A DNA stretch of 64,000 nt from Heliocidaris tuberculata (GCA_025618425.1 CM046847.1:7491033-7555032), one strand, 5' to 3'. Numbered from the stretch's first letter, positions 1-12,449 are shown. Numbers and translations: made by a program. Notes: generated by a model not told the origin, from the sequence alone.

Positions 1-3000
1 CTGGAAGTGGCCCCGCTAGCTCAGATTTTCTTTAAATCTCTTTAAATTTCACAGAAATGATCTTTGATAGATATCTCATCGAATTGGGGTGCACATTGAT
101 GCACAGAAAGGAATAAAAGGGTCTTTGGGGCCCCAAAGTGGTAAAAAATATTCACCGAATTGACACTTGATAAGGCGGAATTTGCAAATTATTTGACAAG
201 GGGGCGCTTGATGTGGCCCCGCTAGCTCAGATTTTCTTTAAATCTCTTTAAATTTCACAGAAATGATCTTTGATAGATATCTCATCGAATTGGGGTGCAC
301 ATTGATGCACAGAAAGGGATAAAGGGGTCTATGGAGCCCCCAAACTCGGAAAAATATTCACCGAATTGAAGTTTTTTATTGTATTGAAATTCCAAATTAT
401 TCGACATGGGGGCGCTGGAAGTGGCCCCGCTAGCTCAGATTTTCTTTAAATCTCTTTAAATTTCACAGAAATGATCTTTGATAGATATCTCATCGAAATG
501 GGGGTGCACATTGATGCACAGAAAGGGATAAAGGGGTCTTTGGAGCCCCCAAAGTGGTAAAAAATATTCACCGAATTGACACTTGATATAAGGCGGAATT
601 TGCAAATTATTTGACAGGGGGCGCTTGATGTGGCCCCGCTAGCTCAGATTTTCTTTAAATCTCTTTAAATTTCACAGAAATGATCTTTGATAGATATCTC
701 ATCGAATTAGGGGTGCACATTGATGCACAGAAAGGGATAAAGGGGTCTATGGAGCCCCAAACTCGGAAAAATATTCACCGAATTGAAGTTTTTTATTCTA
801 TTGAAATTCCAAATTATTCGACATGGGGGCGCTGGAAGTGGCCCCGCTAGCTCAGATTTTCTTTAAATCTCTTTAAATTTCACAGAAATGATCTTTGATA
901 GATATCTCATCGAATTAGGGGTGCACATTGATGCACAGAAAGGGATAAAGGGGTCTATGGAGCCCCCAAACTCGGAAAAATATTCACCGAATTGAAGTTT
1001 TTTATTGTATTGAAATTCCAAATTATTCGACATGGGGGCGCTGGATGTGGCCCCGCTAGCTCAGATTTTCTTTAAATCTCTTTAAATTTCACAGAAATGA
1101 TCTTTGATAGATATCTCATCGAATTAGGGGTGCACATTGATGCACAGAAAGGGATCAAGGGGTCTATGGAGCCCCCAAAGTGGTAAAAAATATTCACCGA
1201 ATTGAAGTTTTTTATTGTATTGAAATTCCAAATTATTCGACATGGGGGCGCTGGAAGTGGCCCCGCTAGCTCAGATTTTCTTTAAATCTCTTTCAATTTC
1301 ACAGAAATGATCTTTGATAGATATCTCATCGAAATGGGGGTGCACATTGATGCACAGAAAGGGATAAAGGGGTCTTTGGAGCCCCCAAAGTGGTAAAAAT
1401 ATTCACCGAATTGACACTTGATAAGGCGGAATTGCAAATTATTTGACAAGGGGGCGCTTGATGTGGCCCCGCTAGCTCAGATTTTCTTTAAATCTCTTTA
1501 AATTTCACAGAAATGATCTTTGATAGATATCTCATCGAATTAGGGGTGCACATTGATGCACAGAAAGGGATAAAGGGGTCTATGGAGCCCCAAACTCGGA
1601 AAAATATTCACCGAATTGAAGTTTTTTATTCTATTGAAATTCCAAATTATTCGATATGGGGGCGCTCGAAGTGGCCCCGCTAGCTCAGATTTTCTTTAAA
1701 TCTCTTTAAATTTCACAGAAATGATCTTTGATAGATATCTCATCGAATTAGGGGTGCACATTGATGCACAGAAAGGGATCAAGGGGTCTATGGAGCCCCC
1801 AAACTCGGAAAAATATTCACCGAATTGAAGTTTTTTATTGTATTGAAATTCCAAATTATTCGACATGGGGGCGCTGGAAGTGGCCCCGCTAGCTCAGATT
1901 TTCTTTAAATCTCTTTAAATTTCACAGAAATGATCTTTGATAGATATCTCATCGAATTAGGGGTGCACATTGATGCACAGAAAGGGATAAAGGGGTCTAT
2001 GGAGCCCCCAAAGTGGAAAAAAATATTCACCGAATTGAAGTTTTTTATTGTATTGAAATTCCAAATTATTCGACATGGGGGCGCTGGAAGTGGCCCCGCT
2101 AGCTCAGATTTTCTTTAAATCTCTTTAAATTTCACAGAAATGATCTTTGATAGATATCTCATCGAAATGGGGGTGCACATTGATGCACAGAAAGGGATAA
2201 AGGGGTCTTTGGAGCCCCCAAAGTGGTAAAAAATATTCACCGAATTGACACTTGATAAGGCGGAATTTGCAAATTATTTGACAAGGGGCGCTTGATGTGG
2301 CCCCGCTAGCTCAGATTTTCTTTAAATCTCTTTAAATTTCACAGAAATGATCTTTGATAGATATCTCATCGAATTAGGGGTGCACATTGATGCACAGAAA
2401 GGGATAAAGGGGTCTTTGGAGCCCCCAAAGTGGTAAAAAAATATTCACCGAATTGACACTTGATAAGGCGGAATTTGCAAATTATTTGACAAGGGGGCGC
2501 TTGATGTGGCCCCGCTAGCTCAGATTTTCTTTAAATCTCTTTAAATTTCACAGAAATGATCTTTGATAGATATCTCATCGAATTAGGGGTGCACATTGAT
2601 GCACAGAAAGGGATAAAGGGGTCTATGGAGCCCCCAAACTCGGAAAAATATTCACCGAATTGAAGTTTTTTTATTCTATTGAAATTCCAAATTATTCGAT
2701 ATGGGGGCGCTGGAAGTGGCCCCGCTAGCTCAGATTTTCTTTAAATCTCTTTAAATTTCACAGAAATGATCTTTGATAGATATCTCATCGAATTGGGGGT
2801 GCACATTGATGCACAGAAAGGGATAAAAGGGTTTTGGGGACCCAGAAGTGGTAAAAAATATTCACCGAATTGACACTTGATAAGGCGGAATTTGCAAATT
2901 ATTTGACAAGGGGGCGCTTGATGTGGCCCCGCTAGCTCAGATTTTCTTTAAATCTCTTTAAATTTCACAGAAATGATCTTTGATAGATATCTCATCGAAT

Positions 3001-6000
3001 TAGGGGTGCACATTGATGCACAGAAAGGGATAAAGGGGTCTATGGAGCCCCCAAACTCGGAAAAATATTCACCGAATTGAAGTTTTTTATTGTATTGAAA
3101 TTCCAAATTATTCGACATGGGGGCGCTGGAAGTGGCCCCGCTAGCTCAGATTTTCTTTAAATCTCTTTAAATTTCACAGAAATGATCTTTGATAGATATC
3201 TCATCGAAATGGGGGTGCACATTGATGCACAGAAAGGGATAAAGGGGTCTTTGGAGCCCCCAAAGTGGTAAAAAATATTCACCGAATTGACACTTGATAA
3301 GGCGGAATTTGCAAATTATTTGACAAGGGGGCGCTTGATGTGGCCCCGCTAGCTCAGATTTTCTTTAAATCTCTTTAAATTTCACAGAAATGATCTTTGA
3401 TAGATATCTCATCGAATTAGGGGTGCACATTGATGCACAGAAAGGGATAAAGGGGTCTTTGGAGCCCCCAAAGTGGTAAAAAAATATTCACCGAATTGAC
3501 ACTTGATAAGGCGGAATTTGCAAATTATTTGACAAGGGGCGCTTGATGTGGCCCCGCTAGCTCAGATTTTCTTTAAATCTCTTTAAATTTCACAGAAATG
3601 ATCTTTGATAGATATCTCATCGAATTAGGGGTGCACATTGATGCACAGAAAGGGATAAAGGGGTCTATGGAGCCCCCAAACTCGGAAAAATATTCACCGA
3701 ATTGAAGTTTTTTATTCTATTGAAATTCCAAATTATTCGATATGGGGGCGCTCGAAGTGGCCCCGCTAGCTCAGATTTTCTTTAAATCTCTTTAAATTTC
3801 ACAGAAATGATCTTTGATAGATATCTCATCGAATTGGGGGTGCACATTGATGCACAGAAAGGGATAAAGGGGTTTTTGGGGACCCAAAGTGGTAAAAAAT
3901 ATTCACCGAATTGACACTTGATAAGGCGGAATTTGCAAATTATTTGACAAGGGGGCGCTTGATGTGGCCCCGCTAGCTCAGATTTTCTTTAAATCTCTTT
4001 AAATTTCACAGAAATGATCTTTGATAGATATCTCATCGAATTAGGGGTGCACATTGATGCACAGAAAGGGATAAAGGGGTCTATGGAGCCCCCAAACTCG
4101 GAAAAATATTCACCGAATTGAAGTTTTTTATTGTATTGAAATTCCAAATTATTCGACATGGGGGCGCTGGAAGTGGCCCCGCTAGCTCAGATTTTCTTTA
4201 AATCTCTTTAAATTTCACAGAAATGATCTTTGATAGATATCTCATCGAAATGGGGGTGCACATTGATGCACAGAAAGGGATAAAGGGGTCTTTGGAGCCC
4301 CCAAAGTGGTAAAAAATATTCACCGAATTGACACTTGATATAAGGCGGAATTTGCAAATTATTTGACAAGGGGGCGCTTGATGTGGCCCCGCTAGCTCAG
4401 ATTTTCTTTAAATCTCTTTAAATTTCACAGAAATGATCTTTGATAGATATCTCATTGAATTAGGGGTGCACATTGATGCACAGAAAGGGATAAAGGGGTC
4501 TATGGAGCCCCCAAACTCGGAAAAATATTCACCGAATTGAAGTTTTTTATTGTATTGAAATTCCAAATTATTCGACATGGGGGCGCTGGAAGTGGCCCCG
4601 CTAGCTCAGATTTTCTTTAAATCTCTTTAAATTTCACAGAAATGATCTTTGATAGATATCTCATCGAAATGGGGGTGCACATTGATGCACAGAAGGGGAT
4701 AAAGGGGTCTATGGAGCCCCAAAACTCGGAAAAATATTCACCGAATTGAAGTTTTTTATTCTATTGAAATTCCAAATTATTCGACATGGGGGCGCTCGAA
4801 GTGGCCCCGCTAGCTCAGATTTTCTTTAAATCTCTTTAAATTTCACAGAAATGATCTTTGATAGATATCTCATCGAATTGGGGGTGCACATTGATGCACA
4901 GAAAGGGATAAAGGGGTCTTTGGAGCCCCCAAAGTGGTAAAAAATATTCACCGAATTGACACTTGATAAGGCGGAATTTGCAAATTATTTGACAAGGGGG
5001 CGCTGGAAGTGGCCCCGCTAGCTCAGATTTTCTTTAAATCTCTTTAAATTTCACAGAAATGATCTTTGATAGATATCTCATCGAATTAGGGGTGCACATT
5101 GATGCACAGAAAGGGATAAAGGGGTCTATGGAGCCCCCAAACTCGGAAAAATATTCACCGAATTGAAGTTTTTTATTGTATTGAAATTCCAAATTATTCG
5201 ACATGGGGGCGCTGGAAGTGGCCCCGCTAGCTCAGATTTTCTTTAAATCTCTTTCAATTTCACAGAAATGATCTTTGATAGATATCTCATCGAAATGGGG
5301 GTGCACATTGATGCACAGAAAGGGATAAAGGGGTCTTTGGAGCCCCCAAAGTGGTAAAAAATATTCACCGAATTGACACTTGATATAAGGAGGAATTTGC
5401 AAATTATTTGACAAGGGGGCGCTTGATGTGGCCCCGCTAGCTCAGATTTTCTTTAAATCTCTTTAAATTTCACAGAAATGATCTTTGATAGATATCTCAT
5501 CGAATTAGGGGTGCACATTGATGCACAGAAAGGGATAAAGGGGTCTATGGAGCCCCCAAACTCGGAAAAATATTCACCGAATTGAAGTTTTTTATTGTAT
5601 TGAAATTCCAAATTATTCGACATGGGGGCGCTGGAAGTGGCCCCACTAGCTCAGATTTTCTTTAAATCTCTTTAAATTTCACAGAAATGATCTTTGATAG
5701 ATATCTCATCGAATTAGGGTGCACATTGATGCACAGAAAGGGATCAAGGGGTCTATGGAGCCCCCAAACTCGGAAAAACATTCACCGAATTGAAGTTTTT
5801 TATTGTATTGAAATTCCAAATTATTCGACATGGGGGCGCTGAAAGTGGCCCCGCTAGCTCAGATTTTCTTTAAATCTCTTTAAATTTCACAGAAATGATC
5901 TTTGATAGATATCTCATCGAATTAGGGGTGCACATTGATGCACAGAAAGGGATAAAGGGGTCTTTGGAGCCCCCAAAGTGGTAAAAAATATTCACCGAAT

Positions 6001-6172
6001 TGACACTTGATAAGGCGGAATTTGCAAATTATTTGACAAGGGGGCGCTTGATGTGGCCCCGGTAGCTCAGATTTTCTTTAAATCTCTTTAAATTTCACAG
6101 AAATGATCTTTGATAGATATCTCATCGAATTAGGGGTGCACATTGATGCACAGAAAGGGATAAAGGGGTCTA
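1..6172. repeat. Satellite array, ~207-bp monomer, about 29.7 copies
   Basis: Every 206-210 bp the word GTGGCCCCGCTAGCTCAG recurs (starts at 7, 213, 421, 630, 839, 1047, 1257, 1463, 1671 and so on to about 6053). The first ~130 bp of each monomer (TTTCTTTAAATCTCTTTAAA, GATAGATATCTCATCGAA, GTGCACATTGATGCAC) is nearly invariant. The last ~75 bp occurs in two subtypes: A contains GACACTTGATAAGGCGGAAT and B contains GAAGTTTTTTATTGTATTG. The array is cut by the left window edge and ends in the thirtieth monomer near 6172. Short open frames inside it are only repeat translations; no coding function is supported. Confidence 0.97.
2090..4171. repeat. Two copies of a five-monomer higher-order repeat unit
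   Basis: Monomers 11-15 (2090-3131) and 16-20 (3132-4171) both follow the subtype order A-A-B-A-B and share private variants at matching positions: seven A's before TATTCACC in the second monomer, TCTATTG plus CGATATGG in the third, and GGTTTT(G)GGGACCC in the fourth. This indicates that ~1.04 kb was duplicated as a block. Seen directly; the mechanism is inferred. Confidence 0.75.
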
Positions 6173-6365
6173 GGTTTCCCCATTAAACGGTAGAAATTTT
6201 TACTGAAATTAGGGTCTGCGAATACTAGACTACCAATCTTCTTAACGGCTCCGACACGCACTGGCACACAGGCCTGACACTGGTGTGTTTACATTGGGCC
6301 GAAAAGGGGATATTTGGCGATCGCGATATCTCACTGTGCGCTGGGGCTGTGCGCTCACTTCAGGT
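6173..6365. other. Unique spacer between satellite and foldback element
   Basis: The satellite breaks off after GGGGTCTA and is followed by about 190 bp of moderately GC-rich sequence with no open frame, splice-site pair or repeat that I can recognise. Confidence 0.5.
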
Positions 6366-6971
6366 GTAAAGAAAAACCATTTTCTTACCTTCTGACTATG
6401 ATTATCATAAAAGCATTTTATTCACTTCACTTTAAATTTTCATAACATGATTTTGACTTTTTTTAGTGTAATAATCTTCTTGAGGTGCAGTTTGGTTATA
6501 ACTGGTCTTTTGAGTAATAAGTTATTAAACTGTGAAAAATGTATTGCTTTCTCAAAAACAGCCAAAAAATATTGTCTGGATTATGTAAACACACCCATTG
6601 ACCATCTGACAAGGCATAATAGAGGAGCTTGCTTGGTATCTGTGCAATTAACACATGAATAGTACATTTCAGCCTGGCAGTCACATACCACAGAATACCT
6701 GAAAAGCTCCTCTATCATGCCTTGTCGAACAGGTGAAGATGGACAATGGGTGTGTTTACATGTAATCCTGACAATATTTTTTGGCTACTTTTGAGAAAGC
6801 AATACATTTTTCACAATTTAATAACTTATCAGTCAAAAGACCAATTAACACCAAATTGCACCTCAAGAAGATTATTATACTCAAAATTATGTTATGAAAA
6901 TTTAAAGTGAATTGAATAAAACACTTTTGAATTATCATAGTCTGAAGGTAAGAAAATGGTTTTTCTTTACA
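6366..6971. mobile_element. ~606-bp foldback (long inverted repeat) element
   Basis: The left arm begins TGTAAAGAAAAACCATTTTC and the right arm ends GAAAATGGTTTTTCTTTACA. The arms, each about 260 bp, remain complementary through CTTGAGGTGCA / TGCACCTCAAG, TGTAAACACACCCATTG / CAATGGGTGTGTTTACA and AGAGGAGCTT / AGCTCCTCT, with a centre of about 60 bp near 6640-6700. There is no transposase frame, so it is a non-autonomous foldback/MITE-type element. The superfamily is unknown. Confidence 0.85.
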
Positions 6972-7026
6972 TACAGAGCATTTTGGGAGGCAAAGCGTTG
7001 TCAAAGGGCACTTTGGGATTTCATTT

Positions 7027-7220
7027 CAGGGGGTCTGACACCCCCTATCCGATGGACAATTTTGTCAGTTTTTATATTTTTGGAATTTACATCCATATCT
7101 CTTCCCTCTGACAAAATTTGGTCCCTGGGCTTCAGGGGGAAAATTTTACCCCAATTTTTAGGAGCTGTCTGACAACCCCATCCCGACGGAAATTTTTGTC
7201 AGTTTTTTGTGTTTTCTAAT
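7027..7220. repeat. Degenerate ~140-bp direct repeat
   Basis: GTCTGACA(C/A)CCCC-ATCC-GA-GGA-AATTTTGTCAGTTTTT occurs at about 7034 and again at about 7168, with related CTGACAAA words between and after them. It appears to be a short degenerate tandem repeat of unknown origin. The following stretch to about 7450 shows nothing coding. Confidence 0.5.
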
Positions 7221-7564
7221 GTCCAGTCATACTACTTCCTACTGACAAAGTTTAGTGCATGGGGGAGATGGGGTGAAATCGACCTGACTTTGGGGTCTCT
7301 TTTGGAGGCTCTGGGGGCTAAACCCGGCTGCTACGGTCAGGCTGACAACCTTTTTTGTCAATGACTTAGATGGTCTAAGTGACTTTACGGGGTCAAATCT
7401 TATGGGTAAAAATGGGGTGACTATTTCGGGACAGGCTCCCAGACTAATAGTGTGTAGCGTGCAAGATTAGCTTTTGCCGGGGAGGAGGCACGTTCCCCTC
7501 GTGCCCCTTCCTCGATCCGCCGATCCCCCTCCATCAAAATTGTCGGCAAAGGCGCCACCTCTGT

Positions 7565-7720
7565 TGGCAAAAAAAAAAATAGGAGGGGAAAAAAGGAGAG
7601 GTAGGAGGAAAGAGAAAAGGAGAAGGAGAAAAGAGAAAATATAGAAGAAAAAAAAGAAAAGGGAAAGGAAAGGAAAACAAAACAGAAAGAAAAGAAGGAA
7701 AAGAAAAGGGAAGGGACGAA
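7565..7720. repeat. Purine-rich (A/G) low-complexity tract
   Basis: About 155 bp composed almost only of A and G on the plus strand (AGGAGGGGAAAAAAGGAGAG-like). It generates long but meaningless F/L/S-rich open frames on the minus strand. Confidence 0.9.
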
Positions 7721-7756
7721 AAACTGGCCAATTTATTTGCTCGCAAGGTTCCCAGT

Positions 7757-8640
7757 TATTATGTAACTTGTGTATGTTACTTCTATACATTTCCACCAAG
7801 AAAAGTTTTTAAAAATTTTGTGCGCTCGCTTCGCTCTCTCGCAAGAACACTGGAATTTTATTCGGGCAAAAGGCGTCCCCCTTCGGCAATGAGATGTAGC
7901 CCCCCAAGGATGTTCAAAGTTCCGATATGCATATTCGGGCAGCAAGGAGCTATAGAATATCCGAATATTTGGGAAGCAAGATTCTCAGTTAATAATATTA
8001 TGTAACTTGTGTATGTAACTTCTGTACATTTCCACCAAGAAAAGTTTTTACAAATTTTGCGCGCTCCCTTCGCTCTCTCGCAAGAACACTGGAATTTTAA
8101 TATTCGTTCAAAAGTCGTCCCCCTTCGGCAATGAGCTGTAGCCCCCCCCCCCCCCCCCTCCCTCAAGGATGTTCAACGTTCCGATATTCATATTCGGGCA
8201 GCGAGGTGCTGGAATATCCAATATTTGGGAAGCAATGTTCTCAGATAATAAGATTATGTAACTTGTGTATGTAACTTCTGTACATTTTCATTACGAAAGT
8301 TTTTTTTTTAATTTGCTCGCTCACAAACATTTAGAAATTGAAAAGTTGATATTCGGGAAAAAGGTGTCCCCTTCGGCAATGGGATGCAGCCACCCCCCCC
8401 CCCCCCCCCCGAGGATTTTCCAAGTTCCGATATTCGGGCAACCACCACTTCATATTCGGGCAGCGAGGTGCCAGAATATCTACATATTTGGGGAGCGAGG
8501 TTCCCAGATAATTATGTAACCTGTATGTAACTTCTGTAAATTTTCACTGTAAAAAGTTTTTAAAAAAATTTTCTCGCTAACTTCGCTCGCTCACAAAAAT
8601 TTAGAAATTGAAAAGTTGATATTCGGGCAAAAGCGTCAGC
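7757..8640. repeat. ~250-bp tandem repeat, about 3.5 copies
   Basis: ATTATGTAACTTGTGTATG recurs at about 7757, 7997, 8253 and (as a variant) 8511. Within each unit the words TTCGCTC(T/G)CTCGCA, ATTCGGGCAAAAGGCGTC, CCCTTCGGCAATGAG and TTCCGATAT recur in the same order. Period is 240-260 bp, with poly-C expansions at 8142-8158 and 8393-8410. No coding potential is seen. Confidence 0.85.
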
Positions 8641-9289
8641 CCCTTCCTTGTGAAAAATGGGCCTGCATGATCAAGATCTCTACATCTGCGCGATTTTCTT
8701 TTATTATTATTTGTGTGAGGGGGGGGATTAGGGTGCAGCATTTGTGTCGGCAAATTTGGGTGTCACACCCCCCCCCCCTAGCGACTCCCCTGGCTGTTAG
8801 TTCCGGTAGACTCTAAGTAATGTAGTAATAGTAACTAGTATATTCTTTTCCTTTGTTCGACTTTTTGAACTACAGTTATATGTGGGCCGGTCTCCCCATG
8901 ATTTTGAAGTTTTAGAAGTAAAATTATTTGTGATGAATTGGTCAGAAATTTGGGGTAAAATGCTCTGAAATAAGGCAGAGATTGCACCAGAGAGTATCTC
9001 AAACCCGTGAGCTTGGACCCCGGCCGCAAGGGACTTCGCGCTTCGCGCACATATATATCTCTCGGGTGCGAACCCCCCTCTGAAAAAAGCTTGTATATAC
9101 GGGCTTGTTATCTTCAGATAAGTTTGTACATGTATAAGTGGGCTATGGTCTCAAGTATAGAACTAGCATACATTGTAAAAATGAGGGGTTGGGGCGAAGT
9201 GGCACTCAGTAACGGTTAGCCAGTGGGGTGGGGTGGGAAGGGGGTATCAGACTTTATAGGGTCAAGAATTCTCTGACAAGCAAGTAAGC

Positions 9290-9290
<1 letters not shown>
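8641..9290. other. Non-genic stretch with poly-C/poly-G runs
   Basis: Contains poly-G/poly-C runs, an AT-rich middle and a segment around 9000-9100 (CCGGCCGCAAGGGACTTCGC and following) that looks like the edge of a dispersed repeat. I see no exon with convincing splice sites. Confidence 0.4.
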
Positions 9291-9524
<234 letters not shown>

Positions 9525-9783
9525 TTCTAAGGAGGGTACAATTCTTTCTGTCAAAACTTGTCGGGGGCAATCTGTCCCCTGCCCCCCCCCCCCCTTGGGT
9601 ACGCTAGTGCAACAATCCCTCAGGAATGGAAAAAAATATTCAACCTTGAGGAAGTACATTCACTGTGGCCTCAGTTTAGAAAAACAAAAAAACTGTTTTT
9701 AAATTTGAAGAAATAACTGCAAAGATGGTGTACAAGAGTCAAATTAAGAAGAATGTAGAAAAAACACAGCATTTTGCAATTTA

Positions 9784-10059
9784 TTGTCACTTCATATATT
9801 TCAAATAGAGAAGTGGAAAAGATACTTTGTCCAACCAAGGATGTGTACCTTAAACTTTAAATTGAGAGAATTTCAATTCAAACTGTTTGGTAAGACTTTC
9901 TTTACAAACCATCATTTACATAGTTTTAAGTTTTATGAAAATGGGTTGTGCAAAACTATTGAAGAAACTTATCAACATGTGTTCTTTGAATGTCATAAGA
10001 TAAAGGAAGTGTGGGGAAATTGGGAAAATGTGCTGATAGGCTTAATTTACCAATTCTGA
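9784..10059 (+). pseudogene. LINE fragment: C-terminal zinc-binding region of a reverse transcriptase
   Basis: An open frame of 91 codons contains LKLREFQFKLF (as FKLREFQFKLFGKTFF) followed about 30 residues later by EETYQHVFFECHKIKEVW. The pair LREFQ(Y/F)K-L and E-x-HVFFEC-x-x-x-x-x-VW is typical of the C-terminal zinc-knuckle-like region after the reverse transcriptase domain of L1/Tx1-type LINEs. The first cysteine pair of that motif is not intact and no upstream RT motifs are seen, so this is a dead 3' remnant. Confidence 0.6.
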
Positions 10060-10399
10060 AGAATTATCCTGGAAAGAAATTTGTATTGGAATGAATGACA
10101 ATACTATAAAAACAGGGCAATTACTGAACCATATAGTTAGCCCGACCCCAAAAATTGGATCATCGTACGTACGTACATGTACGTATAGAGGGAGCTGCTC
10201 ATGAAAAACAAAACAAACATTATTTTAACAGCATCGCCTAGCCTCTCTGCCTCTCTCGCTCCCCAAAGCTGTAAGTCATGTAACTTTATTAATTGATTGT
10301 ATTCTATTTCTGTAGATTATAGAAGGGAACTTTTAGAATCGGTACTTTATTAATAAGTGGAAGATAATATATGATTGCATGATAAAGTTGTATGTTGGG

Positions 10400-10560
10400 C
10401 ATATATTAGCAGGACTGACTTCGCATCACGGCCCCGCTTCTAGCTTCTTCGCGCATCCGGGAGTGGGCGCGGTGACCCAATTGTGTTGACCGCCACGACT
10501 TGCCCGATGACTAACTTGTAAGCTTAGCCTTACCTAGTAGGTCTACCGTACGTGAAATCT
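10400..10560 (+). promoter_or_regulatory. GC/CpG-richer block upstream of MORN4, possible first-exon region
   Basis: Positions 10420-10530 are richer in CpG (CACGGCCCCGCTTC, CTTCGCGCATCCGGGAG, GACCGCCACGAC) than their surroundings and precede the first coding exon of MORN4 by about 0.75 kb. The coding exon has a splice acceptor before its ATG, so a non-coding first exon must lie upstream, and this block is a candidate. There is no TATA box or defined donor that I would trust. Confidence 0.25.
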
Positions 10561-10810
10561 AGTGCTCACGTTAAATCGACTAAAATATCACTCAACTTAG
10601 CTGCGGACTGTGTAACTTAGAATCACATCTTCAGTAAGCAGTTTGCCCATTAAAAGTCTTTTATCATGTTTTCCACATTCTTGTGAATTAGATCAAACAT
10701 TACCATACTAGATCTAAATATTCTCAATTGTGCAATTTTTCTGTTCAATTTCACTTGCACTGTTGCAGCCTTCTTGAAATTGTGTAGACTTGAGTGACTT
10801 CCTAGTTTGA

Positions 10811-11019
10811 TGGTTTATTTAACCTGACTGCTAAGAAAGCATGTGTATGCTTGTAAGTAAGCCACCAGGGGACCAATAGCTTTAAGTCCTATCAGAGGGA
10901 CTTGGTATTGAGCATCAATGCCTTACCAAAGCCAAAGGGCACTAGCGCATCCACTTGGTTTCGAACCCGGGTCCTCCAGTTACGAGACCACTGCTCTACC
11001 ACCGAGCCATTGTGCCTCC
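10811..11019 (-). mobile_element. tRNA-derived SINE
   Basis: Read on the minus strand, the element starts GGAGGCACAATGGCTC, has an A-box-like TGGCTCGGTGGTAGAG, an anticodon-loop-like TCTCGTAA as in tRNA-Thr(CGU), and a perfect B box GGTTCGAAACC (10957-10967). A non-tRNA body of about 140 bp follows and ends near TTAAATAAACC at about 10811. The acceptor stem is not closed and there is no discriminator/CCA context, so this is a SINE head, not a tRNA gene. Confidence 0.8.
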
Positions 11020-11250
11020 TTAATCACCATAGATTTTGTTGTTAGACATCTAGAATCTGTTGCAAGTATAACGCCATACCGGTAGTCTAATTATGTTTAA
11101 ACCTTGCTCAACTCTAAAAAGAATAAGGAAAGGTACTTTTATTTGAAAAAAAAAAAAGAAAATAGAAAAAGGTTTGTGAGATAGATTTTATTATGTCAGC
11201 AATGTTGAATTACATTATACATTGTTCTTGCACATTGTTTCCCTTTAAAG

Positions 11251-11337
11251 GTGGCTTTTATTGCAAAATCATGACGACATCCCAAGGAGTTTACAAGTAC
11301 CCTGATGGTGAAGAGTACAAAGGAGAATGGCTGGAAG
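11251..11337 (+). CDS. MORN4: MORN4 coding exon 1 (start codon 11271)
   Basis: CCCTTTAAAG is a plausible acceptor at 11250. Twenty bases later ATG at 11271 opens MTTSQGVYKYPDGEEYKGEW, aligned with the N-terminus of vertebrate MORN4, whose start also gives a short M-T leader followed by the first MORN motif. The exon ends in phase 1 at GGAAG|GTAACT. MORN4 (retinophilin in Drosophila) is a small MORN-repeat protein that binds class III myosin tails in photoreceptors and stereocilia; that role is from the family, not from this sequence. Confidence 0.9.
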
Positions 11338-11422
11338 GTAACTAGACCTATGATTGATTGAAATGGTTACTGTTTCTCATTAGAAACTATTTCTTTTTTA
11401 GCTGGATAAAATCTCTGATCAG

Positions 11423-11625
11423 TACTGTATAAGTGGTTATTTTCGCGGTGGTTTTATTTTCGCGATTTTCGCGAGTCGGTCCTCGCGAAAATTTCCACTT
11501 CAATATATGGCTATTTATAGTAACAAAAACATCACAAAAATCGCGAAATTAAACCCTCGTGAATTTCCCTACCTAGTCCAAAATCGCGAAAATATCTGTA
11601 CGCGAAAAAAACAGCTTATACAGTA
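11423..11625. mobile_element. ~203-bp MITE in MORN4 intron 1
   Basis: Terminal inverted repeats TACTGTATAAGTGGTTATTT and (reverse complement of the right end) TACTGTATAAGCTGTTTTTT enclose a core rich in TTTTCGCG/CGCGAAAA words. The element likely duplicated TA. A related element with the same ends lies at 16535-16742. Confidence 0.75.
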
Positions 11626-11875
11626 ATTGATGGGTAATTGTTGATTTTTTAAAATAATTGCTTCAACATGCATGTACTTGTCAACTGCATTTCACAGATT
11701 TTAACACAACTTACATGCGTATTACTAATATTTGTTTCAGAATAGAATTTCAATTTATCTGTATTAGTTCAATTAACTAATCATTGTTTGTTTACTTAAA
11801 GAGACTGTGCTTTAATTTCTATATTCTCATGTTTTCCTTTATTTTCTCACCTCATCCAAAACTTGCTTGACATAG

Positions 11876-11990
11876 GAAAGAGACATGGAGTAGGAGAGCT
11901 GTATCTATCAGATGGGTCCAAATACAGTGGGCAATTTGACAGTGGACTCTGTTCTGGACATGGTACTCTGCTCTTTGCCGATGGATCAAG
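11876..11990 (+). CDS. MORN4: MORN4 coding exon 2
   Basis: The acceptor CTTGACATAG precedes GAAAGAGACATGG and the donor is ATCAAG|GTAAAC. The exon encodes GKRHGVGELYLSDGSKYSGQ and then FDSGLCSGHGTLLFADGSR, that is, MORN motifs 1-2 (G-x-G-x-L-x-x-x-DGSxYxGxF pattern). Entry is in phase 1 and exit in phase 2, continuous with both neighbours. Confidence 0.93.
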
Positions 11991-12449
11991 GTAAACGAAT
12001 GCATAATTAAAGGGCTTGACTTTTCACCTTTGACCCTGACCAACACTAGTTTTAGCTTCAAAGCCAATTTTGGATACTGGTCAGTCTGAGATCTTGAAAG
12101 CTGTCTGTCAGAATTTGCTGTGAATTTAACCCACTGTTGTCATTGTTTGTAAGCTTTTCCCTGTAATGATCAAATAAAATGAAATCATTTATTCCAACAT
12201 TGCAGCATTGCAAAATCAAACAGGATAGAAAGGATACAAGAGAATGAAAACATTTACAGTAGTCTGTGCATTAAACTTTTGTGATGTATTACTTCAAAGA
12301 GAGAAGTTATTATTACAGTACAATTGTTCATGTACAGTTGTTTGAATTCTCTCTTTTCTTTGAGATGGGTCACCATAGAGATATACCCTTGTGAATTTTA
12401 TGCTAAATACATTCTGACCTTCTGACAATGTATATTCTCTGTTGAACAG

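Noticed and set aside
1..6172. GGCCCCGCTAGCTCAG in each satellite monomer looks like a tRNA 5' end with A box
   Set aside because: It is followed by ATTTTCTTTAAATCTC, with no D-loop GG, no anticodon arm, no B box and no closing acceptor stem; the similarity is limited to about 12 bases.
7467..7799. 110-codon F/L/S-rich frame on the minus strand
   Set aside because: Arises from the purine-rich low-complexity tract; no homologue recognised.
10940..11019. tRNA-Thr gene on the minus strand
   Set aside because: A and B boxes are present, but the acceptor and T stems do not pair and a SINE body follows, so it is a SINE head.
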